Of a stretch of 64,000 nt of DNA, positions 45,865 to 57,960 are shown in pieces. The translations under genes and the position numbers were made by a program. The stretch's first letter is position 1. Every line of letters begins with the position of its first letter. This stretch comes from Membranipora membranacea (lineage: Eukaryota; Bryozoa; Gymnolaemata; Cheilostomatida; Membraniporidae). The stretch is taken from positions 35,316,283-35,380,282 of the forward strand of contig OU612066.1 of the NCBI GenBank assembly GCA_914767715.1. Reading direction: 5' to 3'. A model generated the notes under the pieces. That model was not told the DNA's origin and did no database searches. It saw nothing but the letters and a program-made list of their open reading frames with translations.

Positions 45865-48097
45865 TTACATATCTTCCATATCTTCCATCTCATACATACC
45901 CATCAAGTTCTGCATGAGTACTTCAGCGACATCGGTGCATGAGCCATTGTTTGCTACAATTAGAAGATTATTAAATATTGATACAACTGTGTGAGAAGAA
46001 GAAACATGCTGAAAAGTTTAACTTGTCAGATCCAGTCGCAGCGACGCTGAAATTGCTGATCTAATTGCGAACTGAGTCAGCCTACCAGCTATTAAAAATC
46101 ATCGATACAAAAAAATTAATTTTGTGATTACATAGAGGGGCTTCCATGCACTGTTGAATGACAATCATAATTAATAGCGACTTACCCTCGATAGCTTCCA
46201 TGATCATTTTTCCCATTCTCACTTTGGTTCCGAGCCAGGCATTCAGCTTCATGCATCCCTTGGGCTTCTTCATGCACCTATAACAGAATGACAATGAGAG
46301 TTGAATTCACCATACTGTCAGTAAAAAGATGATAGAAGCAGCAATGTGGTATTTGTAACTAGTCCTATTTATGTATTAATATGTCTATGAATATCAATTA
46401 CATATTACAAATATTTTTAAATTGGATAGCCAGTAGTGGACAGTAGTCAGCATGACATCATCAGCAGGACATCATCAGCAGGCAGGCTCTGCTTTTTGAT
46501 TGACGCTTCTTGCATTTTTCTCTGATATTGTTGCGATATGAAGAGTTTTTTGAGTCTTACTTTTTACAATCACCCAGATTGGAGATCATCTGTCTGAAGG
46601 GCATATTTTTCAGTCCATCGATATCAGTGACATTTACTGCCATCATAAAGGCATCCATTCCCATGTCCTGTATCACAAAAATAACAATCAGGTCATTAAA
46701 CAGATAGCAATACTGATTTCCAAGATACCGCCAGCATCAGAGGCATGTACTCTTATTAGTTTGGTGACGGTCGAATCCTTGTAGTATCATCTCATAGTAA
46801 TAATCTACTAGTCAGCTAATCATATTCCGCTGTGGCAGTTGTGACTTTCAGTATAGCACTCAGTGGATGTAAAACGTCACAAAAATGGACAATGACAAAA
46901 GATGGATCAAACTTACAAATTCAACGCCAAAGTCGAGCATATCTTCATCCTCCTCCTCACCAACACCACCATTCTTTCCGTTCTTCTCGGCTTTCTTTGC
47001 AGCTTTCTTTGCGTCTTTCTTGGCCTGCTTTCGGCATTCTTTGTTGCATTTGGCACCGCTCTCACCATCGGTAGCGTTCATCTTGTCTCCCATATCCATA
47101 CCCTCCATATCCTCCATATCTGTCATTAAAAAACAACAAATATATATATTAATATACAATATATATAATATAATAGATATGAAAGTAAATCTGCACAATA
47201 GATGAAAATATACCAGCTCTAGCCCACACCGAATGAAGGGGCGTCAACCTGCTCATGGTCAAACTCAGTGATTGAATAAAAAAACTTCCCCATCATTTTA
47301 GCTTACTTAATATTAAAAAAGGTCTTTCGGAATTGCAATTTCAAATTATGATATTTTCATATAGCAAGCATATGGTGGGAAACTTAAAAACTAAGTTTGA
47401 ATAGAAGACTGCATATTTAAAATAGAATAATACCATAATACCATTATCTACTTATTTCTCTTCAAATTTTTTCAGGTGTCTGGACCTAAATGCTGCTCCA
47501 AAGATCTGGCAGACTGGAGAATGCATTAACTAGTTTAGTTAATATTTCAGTCTGATTTGAATGGTATAGCCTGCCTTTGTTGCAATTAGGGACCACCCTC
47601 CCTGTTGCAACGGATTATCTGTTTCTTACTGGGGAGTAGTTGGGAGTAGTACTCCTTTCACTCTAGGGAAGACAACCCTTTTTATAATTTACAAAATTAA
47701 TATCATAAATCTTAGGATATTGCGGATGATGAGATTTAAATATAAGATCTCACATGCTTTATCTCTTACCCATTCTTGTGTAGTTATCGAATTTCTCGAG
47801 GAGCATGCTCTTCAGGTCTTCGAAGCAGGTGAAGTTGTCTCCTTGATCGAGGATCTCAGACATTTTCCATGCTCTGTAGTTGCAGAGTTCTCCGCTGCTC
47901 TCGGTCATCATATCGATAAGAGGCCCACATGTGTCACGGGCTTCCTTGTTACGCTTCTGCTGCTTCTCAGCTTGTTTCTCAGCTTGTTTCTTTGCTTTGG
48001 CTGCTTCTTTCCTTGCATCCTTGTTGGTGCTTGCGGCTTCAATGAGGCTGTATGAGAGCACACAGGCCGCGACCAGGAGTACCAATGCAGTCTTCAT
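45865..48097 (-). CDS. Secreted basic Cys protein A (unknown family)
   Basis: Not recognised as a named family. Five exons: 47770-48097, 46917-47119, 46561-46667, 46186-46277, 45865-45953 (phases 1,0,2,1), 272 residues. Residues 1-22 are a signal peptide (MKTALVLLVAACVLSYSLIEAA), followed by a Lys/Glu/Ala-rich stretch. Then comes a three-cysteine helical-looking segment, C-x14-C-x18-CFEDL, ending MG at the donor. Exon 2 is Met/Asp-rich, then Lys-rich (KKDAKKAAKKAEK) and acidic. Exons 3-4 contain C-K-K-C-x6-C and WLGTKVRMGKM. The last exon has one Cys and an acidic Met/Glu/Asp tail. Spacing, phases and motifs match gene B about 4 kb away, so the two are tandem paralogues in the same orientation. 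The composition suggests an extracellular matrix or mineral-associated protein; this is speculation. Confidence 0.85.
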
Positions 48098-48182
48098 GTT
48101 GAGTGAGTCTACTAGAGTTAGAGATCTGGGTGACGAGTTAAGACTTTGATTCACACTGACTTGTTGGTACAATCACGACTGG

Positions 48183-48189
48183 TTTTATA
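48183..48189 (-). promoter_or_regulatory. TATA box of gene A
   Basis: TATAAAA on the minus strand, about 86-92 bases upstream of the start codon, fitting transcription start near 48155. Confidence 0.6.
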
Positions 48190-48635
48190 GTCTCCGTTAA
48201 TTTGTTTTATTCAAATATTAGCATTACGCGTCGGAGGTGCCATCTTAGACTTTATTTATTTGGGTGTACCTTCCCTTGTGTGCATTAGAGTGTCATCCAA
48301 ACTACGTTCTTACGTTCTTTTTTAGCTGTTGAGCAAATTATACTATAGGAGTGATGATCAAATTACTCGCCTAAAATATGGAGATTCAGACCCTATTACG
48401 TCTCTGATCGTGTGTAACTCAAACAGAACAGAATCATGATGCCACATTGCATGTAAATTCAAAGCTCATCAAATATGCTTTGGATTGTCCTATGCAAATA
48501 ATTTTGTTGTATATGATATGCTGGGATAATTAAGAAGGTCTGAAATGTTTGTCTTTTTCAAGAACTTATCATACAATACAAAGAAAGCACCACATGATGC
48601 ACGTGAATATGAAACCCCGCCCTAGATGTGCAAAC

Positions 48636-48720
48636 TCAGCCCTGCTGCAAAGGTAGAGGGCAAAATGTGTGACATGACTAAGCAAAAGTTAGACTCTGTA
48701 GTTATGATCAGTTAGAGCCA
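48636..48720. repeat. Dispersed repeat, copy 1
   Basis: Similar to 49831-49928 in the same orientation: ccctgctgcaaaggtag, then aatgtgtgacatgac, aagcaaaa and a closing gttagagcca. It is about 1.2 kb from its partner, and the partner ends exactly at the hAT-like element at 49928. Confidence 0.65.
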
Positions 48721-49449
48721 ACTGGACAATGGACAACTATTTCATGGTCATTGTCTGAATATTAATCATGTTACCTTAGACACAGTAAAAGTCCAGTGAT
48801 TTTGACCAGTGAATATACATGCCTTCATGCTCAAACTTCAGACAATTTTGACAATGATTGTTGACTCTACAGTCTTCAAACCAATTTCAATTCTAGACCC
48901 AATCAAACCCATTAGTAGTGTTTATATTAACTTAGAGTTGCTGATTATGTTATGAGCTTAGCCCGGCAAGTTGCTCTAGCGAATTTTTATGCGACATGTT
49001 CGAAGAAATTAATTTTGTCAAATATGTAATAATTTATAGTAAACAAGATGAGTAATGAGATATGGCTATTGAACCATTCCTCACTTTTTCCCTAATAATG
49101 GCAGGAAGGAAGTTAATTAAATGTCCCATTTGATGCAAAATACGCCCAAAAATTGACACAGAAACGTATAAGAAAATTCCACCAGTCAGAGAAGGCTTAT
49201 GATGTCAGGTAAAGATGGATATTTTTCTGACAACCAACACAAAATTGTTGCTATCAGTGAAGAGTTATAACATTATGAGAATTGGTTTTGTAAATCGTAT
49301 ATTCAAAAACCTCCTTCGAAAGCGCCAAGATAAAACTTAGACCTATCCCTCATATGGAACAGGCAAATGCAATGAGATATATAACATGGAGGGAAATTTT
49401 ACTTGTTGTTGTTATTGTCTTTGTTACAAGAGAGGTCTGAAGTGGTAAA

Positions 49450-49710
49450 GTTTTTTGGATTTCGAGGTTAATCCCATTCAATGAACCCTCTTCGTGTCTA
49501 ACTATATGAGATATTAGTCTCCTCTTGGTGTCTAACTATATGAGATATTAGTCTCCTCTTGGTGTCTAACTCTATGAGATATTAGTCTCGCAAGCAGCTT
49601 TGCGTAACATTTATTTACATGGTTAATTCTGCCCAAAGCTAACTTATTTATTATGGTGACCATATTTGACATCTTTACAAATTTTCATCGAACCATGGCT
49701 CTGTCAAATT
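49450..49710. repeat. Inverted repeat flanking gene B, left copy
   Basis: The complement of this stretch matches 54440-54640, sharing gccatggttcgatgaaaat and ggtcaccataataaataa among others. It contains a local expansion of a 34-bp unit to three copies. The pair lies about 4.9 kb apart and encloses gene B. Confidence 0.7.
49487..49588. repeat. 34-bp tandem repeat, three units
   Basis: Units of cctcttggtgtctaactata followed by tgagatattagtct at 49487, 49521 and 49555, with one or two substitutions. Confidence 0.9.
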
Positions 49711-49927
49711 GAAAGTATTTAGGCTTTATTTGCTTCTGATAAATATGGGTTAAAGTTCTGGTAACATGTACATTGACAATGTCTCACAAACTAAATAGTC
49801 TCTAGTAGGACTATTCATCAGAATGACGTCCAAACTAAGCCCAGCTGCAACGGTAGCGAGATGACAGTGCAAGATGTGTGACATGACAAGGCAAAATTTT
49901 AAAACTAGAATTCTGGTTAGTGAGAGC

Positions 49928-50575
49928 CAAAGACTTAATATACTAAGAAGGGATGCGAAGTGGTGTTAGAGAACCGCAGTGTAGATAACTCTGCACCTAA
50001 GACGGATGGTACACTGCCCCAGGTTGAAAACCACAGTGGGCAGACAACCAATTCTCAAACACCCACCGAGCATCATGGGAGCGGTTGTGAAAGGCAGGAG
50101 GTTGAGTGGCCAAAGATGAGCAGTGTCAAGACTTGGCGTGAGCTTGACAAATATGCAGTTGTTGCTCTCAACTCTGCATTGACTGGAAGCGGTGAGAAAA
50201 AGGCCAAACAACTGCCTGCTATCCTCTTTTCAATTTGTGAGGAGAAGTTTGGCTTAGTTGCGAAACGAGGTGGAACTCAGTGCACCAAAATGAAACAATG
50301 AAGAGTTGGCAGCCTCCCTGGTTGCGCAACAGCGTAAACACACCAATTATGTCAAACCAACGAAACTTACAAAATGCACTGAGGGATCGATGAGATTGAT
50401 TGAGATGCTCAGCAACACACAGGGGTGGCTTCATGCTGCTGGGGCCGGCAATGAGGAGGTTGTACTAGAGAAGGCCTCGAAACAGCGTTTGACTCATGGT
50501 TTCTAGCTGAAGACCTGTGTGTTGTGCAGTGGTACGCGCACCACTGTATGTTGTATCAGATATATTAAGTCTATG
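49928..50575 (+). mobile_element. 648-bp hAT-like element with captured ORF
   Basis: The left end CAAAGACTTAATATA and the complement of the right end CATAGACTTAATATA form terminal inverted repeats. Both flanks carry the perfect 8-mer gtgagagc (49920-49927, 50576-50583). Inside lies a broken ORF resembling the N-terminal part of a LINE polyprotein, not a transposase. It is therefore a non-autonomous DNA element that picked up foreign coding sequence. Confidence 0.7.
49960..50506 (+). pseudogene. Broken LINE-polyprotein-like N-terminal fragment
   Basis: Two frames, 49960-50301 and 50306-50506, continue one another across a stop and shift near 50300. The segment WPKMSSVKTWRELDKYA followed by LPAILFSICEEKFGLV and GGTQ resembles the region before the endonuclease/RT in some LINE-encoded proteins. 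The match is from memory of general pattern, not a search. It lies wholly inside the TIR element. Confidence 0.45.
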
Positions 50576-50583
50576 GTGAGAGC

Positions 50584-52213
50584 CAACTTTAAAAAGATGA
50601 TGATTATTTTATTATCTCTGCCTCCCTCCGTGCCAAAACAGATAGGCAGCTCACAATACTTAGAGTTGACAATGGTAGTGTAGCAGTGACTATTAAAGTC
50701 ACTGCTCATTATAATAATAATTATTATAATAATGAGAACAATGAATTGTAATCATTATATTTAAGCGTTTGAATTCTGTTTTGTCTATTTTTGATATAAT
50801 TATTTTCTGTTACTGACACCAATAACAATGAGATGAGAGTTTCCCTACCTCACGTTATCCGGACAGAGCTTAAAAAGGTGCGCAATCAGTCATAGTGACA
50901 TGCTGCTCATAATCATCAGAACCTTTGTTGGAAAGTAGTAGTTGTTGGCAGCACTTCATGTTTTCACCGATTGTAATTTGCACAATCTCTATTAGTCTTT
51001 TAGTTTATAATCAACGTTTATTTCCATCATCAAAGCCCAGCAGGTTGCCCTGGCCCATCAAAAAAATCTTAGTCAGATTGTGGTTTTAACACTAACTTCT
51101 AACTTATCCATTAGTGCATTTTGGACAAAAGAATGAATTGTATACTGATTGCTGACACCTAATATATTTATGTTAGTATATATTAGCATATAGACAGTGA
51201 GTGAATTGAAATATTGGTAATCGTCCCTCTTGACCAGCACTAGACACATATTGCTCTCTTTATAGCGCAGCTGTCAATGTCGATGCGCTAACTATCAGTA
51301 TATCAGTATATGTGAATTTGAATGTCATATTCTATCATACCATAGCATACATTGAACTAATTTTTTGCTATGGTGGAATGAGACAATGGAGCCTTTTGGA
51401 GTCACTGACAATCATTTTTGCGACACCAGCTTGTATGGACAAAAGTAGAAATAGTTCATCGTTGTGCTATGTTATTATGTCATGGTTATTATTTTTAGAG
51501 TTGGTGATTATACTTCTTTGCACATGTTGATCAAATAACCAGCATAAAAGTTTCGCAAGGCATTGATTTGCAGGAAGGAACTTTATTGAGTTTAAAGAAG
51601 TGCTATTTTAGCTGTCAATAATCTTTAGCCTCAATTTTTCATGTGATTTTTAGGTACAGCTACTGTATTACGAAGGTACCACTAATTGGGAGGTGCTGAA
51701 AAATCCGACCAGGCTCTATACACCTATTTCTTCATTGGTCTAGATTCTAGACCAAATACCAATGATTGTGAACGCAGCAATATCTGCCAGGTTAAAGATG
51801 ACCATTAAAAATTCTACTGATTGGCAATTTTGACTTCACAAAGATAACTGCTGCAACAGGGCAGGTTTCTGTTTATGATTTGTTCCTGATGTCGAGTTCT
51901 TTGTATTTAATTACAATAGTACACCATTAGAGTGTTTAAGTCATTACAAAAAGATTTTGAAACAACTTTTTTCCCAAGAGTTAATAAGTCTTATTGTGAA
52001 CAAAGATTTTATTCTCGGAAAAAAATGATTGGCAATGATACTGGATTATTAATTAATTCAACAAATCGCAATCAAGATTTGAAATTGATAAAAAAAAAGT
52101 CAGAGCACACAGGTGATAATCTCAAAAAATGGTGTAAAGTCTAGTTTGGCTGGTTGGAATCAGTAATTAAGCTATTTTGTAACAGATTTATATCGAATTT
52201 AATTTAATTTAAT
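50584..52213. other. AT-rich intergenic stretch
   Basis: No gene recognised. A run of aatttaattt repeats (about 52196-52216) sits at the 3' end of gene B. Confidence 0.5.
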
Positions 52214-54074
52214 TTAAGGTCCTCTGGGTCTTTCAGTCATTGTTCCAGCAGTAGTTCCTTCCATTCTTTTGCTTGACATGGCGGGACATCCTCCCCACTC
52301 TATGGATATAAATTTAAACCGCATGAGTATACAATATAGATGTGTGAGTGTGCAAAACGCTCGTAACAAATCTTTTCAGCCTAGCGAATGATTCAGTGAG
52401 GTTTTCAAGGTTTGTATTATGTGTCGCCATATTACATACTTTCCAGTAACAGGAAAACACCAGGTCGTTTAGCAAGACAGAATACACTGAGGAAGGCAAG
52501 GACTCAAAGCTCAAACAAATCTCTCACAACTGTGAAACGTAGAGAAAAAGCAAAATGTTTAATATGAGAAATGCAATAAAAACATACCCTCAACTTTCTC
52601 CATGACACTTTTGACCAACATCATCTTAGTTCCGATCCAGTGGTTCACTCGGAGACATCCGTCATCCTTGCACCTAAAATTAGAGGATATTGAATTAAAT
52701 AAAAGTCAGAGGACCCGATGAACCGCAGAAATAATGGTCTGTGGTGAGACAAGAACCCAGGAGACTCACACGCTAGTCTGGTGTTCTTGTACAATATATA
52801 CACTCCTTCATGCTCAAACTTTAGACAATTTTGATAAGGTTGTTTGACTCTTCGGACCGTTTATTGTTCAAATGCTATGTATTTGGATTGTTTATAGCAA
52901 CTAGAAGTAACTTTGCATGCTAGCCAACTTCGGTAGGTTGTCCCCAGCGTATTTTTTATATCATTTTTTTATTATATTAATATATTTGCTCTCACCTTTG
53001 GCATGGTCCAATCTCACGGATGATATCTCTCATTTTCATTCTCTTCAGGTCATCAAACTCGATTCCAAACTCCTCCAGAAAATCATCAACATCTAAATCC
53101 TGCCAAAATATGTCACCGTAAAAAATTACAAACGAAGTCCACAGCATGAAAAAACAAAAATAATGCATTTCCTGTTTACGTAGTTTATCTTAAATCACTA
53201 TGATTGATAATCATCAACAAATCATTTCGGACTAAATTATTGTAATGTGTATGCTACAGTATTACTTACATCGAAGTCGACCTCCCATTCACCATCCTCC
53301 TCATCTTTGCCTCCCTTTCCACCTTTACCGGCCTTTCCTCCTTTGCCTCCTTTCTTGCCCTTCTTGCCCTTCTTGTCTCCCTTGTCTTCACCATCTTCAC
53401 CGTCTTCACCGTCCATATCGCCTGAAAATAAACAGTGGACCGTGGATAACTCACTCCTGATCATTCAACCTAGTTTCTAACTGAAATTCAAGGGGAGTAC
53501 CCATAGAAATATTTTCTCAATGCCAAAGCAAGCCACTTGATTATATGGCAACAACCATTTACACCCAAATACACCGTCATACTTTCACTGTCAGATTAAA
53601 CCAGCACCTTATCAAGTCCATTTAAGAAATCTTTTGGTGTTGCTGTTCACCTTAAGCCAAATTAGAAATAATGGTGGCCAACACTACATCACACGATAAC
53701 TTACCCATGTTCTCTTTCATTTCCCTCAGTTCATCAAGACCAGCCTCAACCAGCCAATCAAAACACTCCAACTCATCAGCCATGTTCATCATCATTTCCA
53801 CCTTGTCTAGCTTGAGTTTGCACATCTCAAAGCCAACCTTCTTCAGCGCATTCTCAGCACGTTGGCATGTCTGTTCGTTGTTCTTTCCTCCTTTATTACC
53901 TCCCTTGTTTCCCCCTTTGTTTCCTCCCTTGTTTCCCCCTTTGTTACCTCCTTTGTTACCCCCCTTGTTTCCGCCTTTGTCTCCCTTGTCCTTGCGATCC
54001 TTGACGCTGGCAGCATCCACGATGAGCGCGGCCAACAAAACGACGGCGAGAACTAAAACAACCTTAGTGTTCAT
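52214..54074 (-). CDS. Secreted basic Gly/Lys-rich protein B, paralogue of A
   Basis: Unknown family. Exons: 53705-54074, 53270-53421, 52996-53099, 52588-52673, 52214-52299 (phases 1,0,2,1), 265 residues. The signal peptide MNTKVVLVLAVVLLAALIVDA is followed by about seven GGNK tetrapeptides, then C-x14-C-x18-CFDW and MG at the donor, the same spacing as in gene A. Exon 2 is DGEDGED then Lys/Gly-rich (KKGKKGKKGGKGGK) and ends in an acidic patch. Exons 3-4 give C-Q-R-C-x4-C and WIGTKMMLV, matching WLGTKV in A. The last exon is the weakest call: a phase-fitting 86-base exon with one Cys, chosen because acceptor, phase and Cys position agree with A. I use the Met at 54074 because the signal peptide starts there. 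A TATTTAA lies about 60 bases upstream. Confidence 0.82.
53889..53975 (-). repeat. Coding 12-bp repeat (GGNK)
   Basis: About seven tandem 12-base units encoding GGNK near the N terminus of protein B, differing only in synonymous bases. Confidence 0.9.
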
Positions 54075-54439
54075 CTTGACTGACAGTTGTGAGTGAGACA
54101 AGTAACTGCTGCAAGACATCGGCAGCTTCCAGTTAAATACCCAATATTCTATGGATTCACATTTCAAAGGACAATGTTCACAGACAAAAAAGGCCAAATA
54201 TTTATCAAATTAGTTGTTAAAATATGTAGGCTATATTATTAAATATTACTTCAGGACTATTACATAACATCAAATTTGTACGGCTTGAGTTATATCAATC
54301 CTTTCACCTATACCAGAATGACAATTCTGAAGTGGATGAATAAAGGACAGCATAAAGGCATCTGAGTGTGAGAAGCGCTGTCAATGCTCTGTTGACCAGA
54401 ACTTCAACCCTTGTTTATCACATGCAAACAAAGCGTAAA

Positions 54440-54640
54440 GATTTTCAATTTGGGAGAGCCATGGTTCGATGAAAATTTGTAAAGCTCTCAAACATGGTCA
54501 CCATAATAAATAAGTATACTTGGAGAGGAATTAATCATGTCCGTAAATAGTTGTTATGCAAAATTCATTTGAGAGAATAATCTCTCTCACATAAATAAAC
54601 GTGAAGAGGGTTCATCAAATAGGATCAAATTGAAATCCAA
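54440..54640. repeat. Inverted repeat flanking gene B, right copy
   Basis: Partner of 49450-49710 in opposite orientation; see that entry. It lies upstream of the gene B promoter. Confidence 0.7.
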
Positions 54641-54872
54641 TAAAACTTGAACCCAACAGGCGTCACTTCTCACAAAGACGATACCCATATCACATGCAAT
54701 TCGCCATTCTGTTATAAGTATCATGATTTTGTCTGATTGATCGTGTTTATGTCTTATTTTGGTGCATTTGGACTGCAGAGGGAGGACTTTGGGGAGTATA
54801 GTATAGTAATTCAGATAATGGAAGTCACCACTGATAGCAACTATGTTATGTTGGTTACCAGATAATCCACCA

Positions 54873-55280
54873 CTAACTATACCTAACATCATAGCTGAAG
54901 GGCCATCTCCGACCACCCGGTGCTCCCAGTCCACCCGGTGCACCCAGTTTACCCGGTGCACCCAGTCCACCCGGTGCTCCCAGTCCACCCGGTGCTCCCA
55001 GTCCACCCGGTGCTCCCAGTCCACCCGGTGCTCCCAGTCCATCCGGTGCACCCAGTCCACCAGGTGCTCCCGTTCCACCCGATGCACCCAGTCCACCAGG
55101 TGCTCCCGTTCCACCCGATGCTCCCGTTCCACCCGATGCACCCAGTCCACCAGGTGCTTCCGTTCCACCCGATGCACCCAGTCCAGTTTCTACGTACAAT
55201 GATCTTCCTAAGCCATATTTTGCAATATTTGGGTCATGTTGTTGGGCTCTAGGACTTTTGTTTTCAGACATTTCCGCCAT
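54873..55280 (-). CDS. Gly/Ala/Pro hexapeptide-repeat protein (hypothetical)
   Basis: A 135-residue frame starts MAEMSENKSPRAQQHDPN three bases after a good acceptor (gtttccag/AAATGG), suggesting an untranslated or short first exon upstream. Residues about 33-125 are GLGAPGG-type repeats from an 18-base minisatellite, then RRWPFSYDVRYS and a stop. There is no signal peptide. A donor-like gtatag overlaps the end, so the gene could continue. All frames across the repeat are open, so coding status is uncertain. Confidence 0.4.
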   Translation of the reverse strand: MAEMSENKSPRAQQHDPNIAKYGLGRSLYVETGLGASGGTEAPGGLGASGGTGASGGTGAPGGLGASGGTGAPGGLGAPDGLGAPGGLGAPGGLGAPGGLGAPGGLGAPGKLGAPGGLGAPGGRRWPFSYDVRYS

Positions 55281-56136
55281 TTCTGGAAACAGTTAATAAT
55301 GCTGTGAAATTATTAAATTTTTTTTACTTAACTTCTTAATATTTTGTTAGAGAATGTTATCTTTAGTGGCCGTATCTAAAATCCTATAATATGCTCGAGT
55401 CTAGATTCCGTGACAAAATGCCATGGTCAAAATGCCATTGGGACAAAATGTCAGTGACATAATGCCATGGCCATAATGCCATGGCCGAAATACCAGTTGT
55501 ACAAAATGCCAGTTGTGTCAAAATACCAGTGGATATAACGCCGGATTGGACATAATACCATTTGGGACAACATACCATATCTCAAAATACCATTGCCATA
55601 ATGCCAAAATATGTAACCAAAGGAGATCAAGCCACGCTGTATTTTTTGGTTAGTTATTTTACAGCCGCGAGTTGCTCGGTCAGATTAGGAGGTGGTTTAG
55701 CTGGTTAGAGCCATTTCATTCACTGTATCGAAGTTTCTATATTTGATTTTTGATGATCTCTGAGGTTTGTTGGGCCCCATGTGCACTGAAGGCTAGTGTG
55801 TGTTGCAGAAATTGCGCTGCCAACTCTATGGGATATGGCATATTAGTTGGCTCTATAAATTTGACCAACTTTATGTCTTGGGGCTTCAGAGTTTTTATGC
55901 TATTACTGGCGTCATGAAGACTAACATGATTGAACATAGTGTAGGAAAATTCTGTTCATAAGTTCATGAGTATGCAGTTTAGCATAAAAATACAATCTTT
56001 TTCAGCGCTAAGACACTGATAAAGTGACAAATTTGATTTAACCTACACAAACATCTGATACAAGTCCATTTCTAGAACAGTCATAATGATTATCTTTGTA
56101 TTGGATACTTTTTTATATCTTTCTTATAGGTTTCAA

Positions 56137-56625
56137 CATGATACTAAGACATTTGGCAACATATTACATCAGTGATTTTCGAAAATCGCGTTTACATCAA
56201 TTAGAACGTCTAAAATATATCAAAACCATTATTCCTGAAAGCCTGATTGCCACACTCATTCATGCCTTCATAACAAGTAGGCTTGATTTCTGTAGCTCCT
56301 TCTTCTACGTCATTCAGAGTTCCTGCGCCAAATGTATAACAGGTACAAACCACTTTTCATCAGCCACGGAAGCCAGGGTTAAATTACACTTGCTGCCCAT
56401 CAGGTCCTGATCTAGATTTCAGTTGCCAAAGCTGCTCAAACCACTCGTTTTAACATAGCCAACACTCTTGTGAGCAATTTTTATAGTAGATTAGTAAGAG
56501 TGTGGAACTCCCTTCCATCCTCAGTTCGGAATTTCTCTATTACTCCCTCTTCTAAGTTCCACCCAAAAACCCATCTGTTCTGTGAGGTCTATAGCCCGTA
56601 TGTGCTGGGAAGTTGCCACTTTTAA
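56137..56625 (+). mobile_element. Degenerate CR1/L2 LINE 3' fragment
   Basis: The frame near 56180-56400 reads IPESLIATLIHAFITSRLDF then AKCITGTNHF and KLHLLPIRS. About 56490-56530 reads VWNSLPSSVRN, the conserved end of CR1/L2 polyproteins. Stops and gaps interrupt it. It lies within the inverted-repeat element. Confidence 0.8.
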
Positions 56626-57870
56626 GTTATATTTATATTATCAACATATTTTCGCATTGTATGTTTTGTGATAAACTTTTAATTATTTTATTCATTCTCT
56701 CAGCTAAAGTTTCAATTTTAATATTTCATCACATGTACAACACTTAGAATTCATTATTTCTGAACAATGATTTCTAAGCGTTTTATAAATAAACTTTATT
56801 ATTAATTGACCAATGAATATAAACTAAAACTAAAACTAAAACTAAACTAAAAATTAGTAATAAATCATGTTTGAAAAGTATAAAATGTGTTGCTGCCGGA
56901 GTTAACACTACCAATGAGCACAAGCAGGCTCAATTCCATCATAAAAACATGTTTGAGTAGTTTTTGTTTTCCACTGAAAATCAAATGTGAAATTAAACGG
57001 AAAAAGTGGGGTGCTTGCCCAAGGAGTAAGAGACAACTCCTTGGCTTGACTAAAGTTAAAATTTGGACCTGGACCTAGATTTTTTATGACCATTGTTACC
57101 AGAGCATAATTTAGTGTCCTGTACGCCGTCCTGAGTGTTTCAACACTGGTGGGTTATATTGTGGCATACACATCGGTATAAGAGAATTTTGCTCTCCACT
57201 ACAATATTCACACATTTCGTTATATTATTACGAAGTTTAATTTACACAAGTTATGTTAGTTTTCGGTCCCGTGCGTAACAAAAAATTTTACTTTTGCCAA
57301 TGATTTCAAATTTTGTGGCTAAGGTTCTGTAAAACAAGGTCTTTCCCGTGTATTACAGCTTAGATGCTTGTGCTATCTGAATGATTATTGTCAGATTTTT
57401 CATTGTAAATAGAACGTAATTTTGTGTCCTGCGCATATCACCCAGTCCGCTACAGGTGGTTGTACATATAAAATTCTACACATTCTCATTAACTGGAAGC
57501 AAAAGAATCAATTTCATTGCATGTCTATTCGAGAAAAAGAAAAATTGTGCCTAGTAACACCACATTTTAAATGAAACGGCTCTGTAAAGGCTTTTATACC
57601 TCCGCGTAGAAAAAAAAAGTATGTTGAATGTATATATGGTCGGAAGAGATGTAAAAAACTTATCTATATCCTCATTATCATATAGTAAATTTACAACATG
57701 AGATTCAACCTTGAACGTCCTGATTAGCACAAACCTCTATAAAATGCATGAGTCAAGACTTGGCTTTCGAAAAAAAAGTTGGTAATCATCCAGAAGTATT
57801 TGTCATATTATTATTCTAGAAAATAGTTTGGAAATATTTGTTACAAGTCACAATCTCTCAGTTTGTGAAC

Positions 57871-57960
57871 CACATCGAACCCTAGACATCATCGAAATTG
57901 AACGAAGCAACTTTATGACTTGCACAGTGAAGGGGACTGCTCTAAGCAGCTGAGCCACCT
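57871..57960 (-). repeat. tRNA-like (SINE-type) sequence
   Basis: On the minus strand GGTGGCTCAGCTGCTTAGAGC resembles a pol III A box region (complement of 57939-57959), and AGGGTTCGATGTG (complement of 57871-57883) resembles a B box about 55 bases on. The left arm has the matching A-box piece at 55691-55711. It may be a tRNA-derived SINE built into the element. Confidence 0.5.

Noticed and set aside
46860-47205. Ser/Pro-rich frame opposite gene A exon 2
   Set aside because: Antisense of the Lys/Glu-rich exon; no splice or start context.
52314-52514. Alternative last exon for gene B with acceptor cctcag near 52483
   Set aside because: It fits in phase but gives an odd sequence with several Cys and no similarity to the last exon of A; the exon at 52214-52299 fits spacing better.
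54843-55252. Plus-strand frames over the 18-bp array at 55 kb
   Set aside because: Repeat by-products; the minus frame at least has a Met, non-repeat ends and a nearby acceptor.
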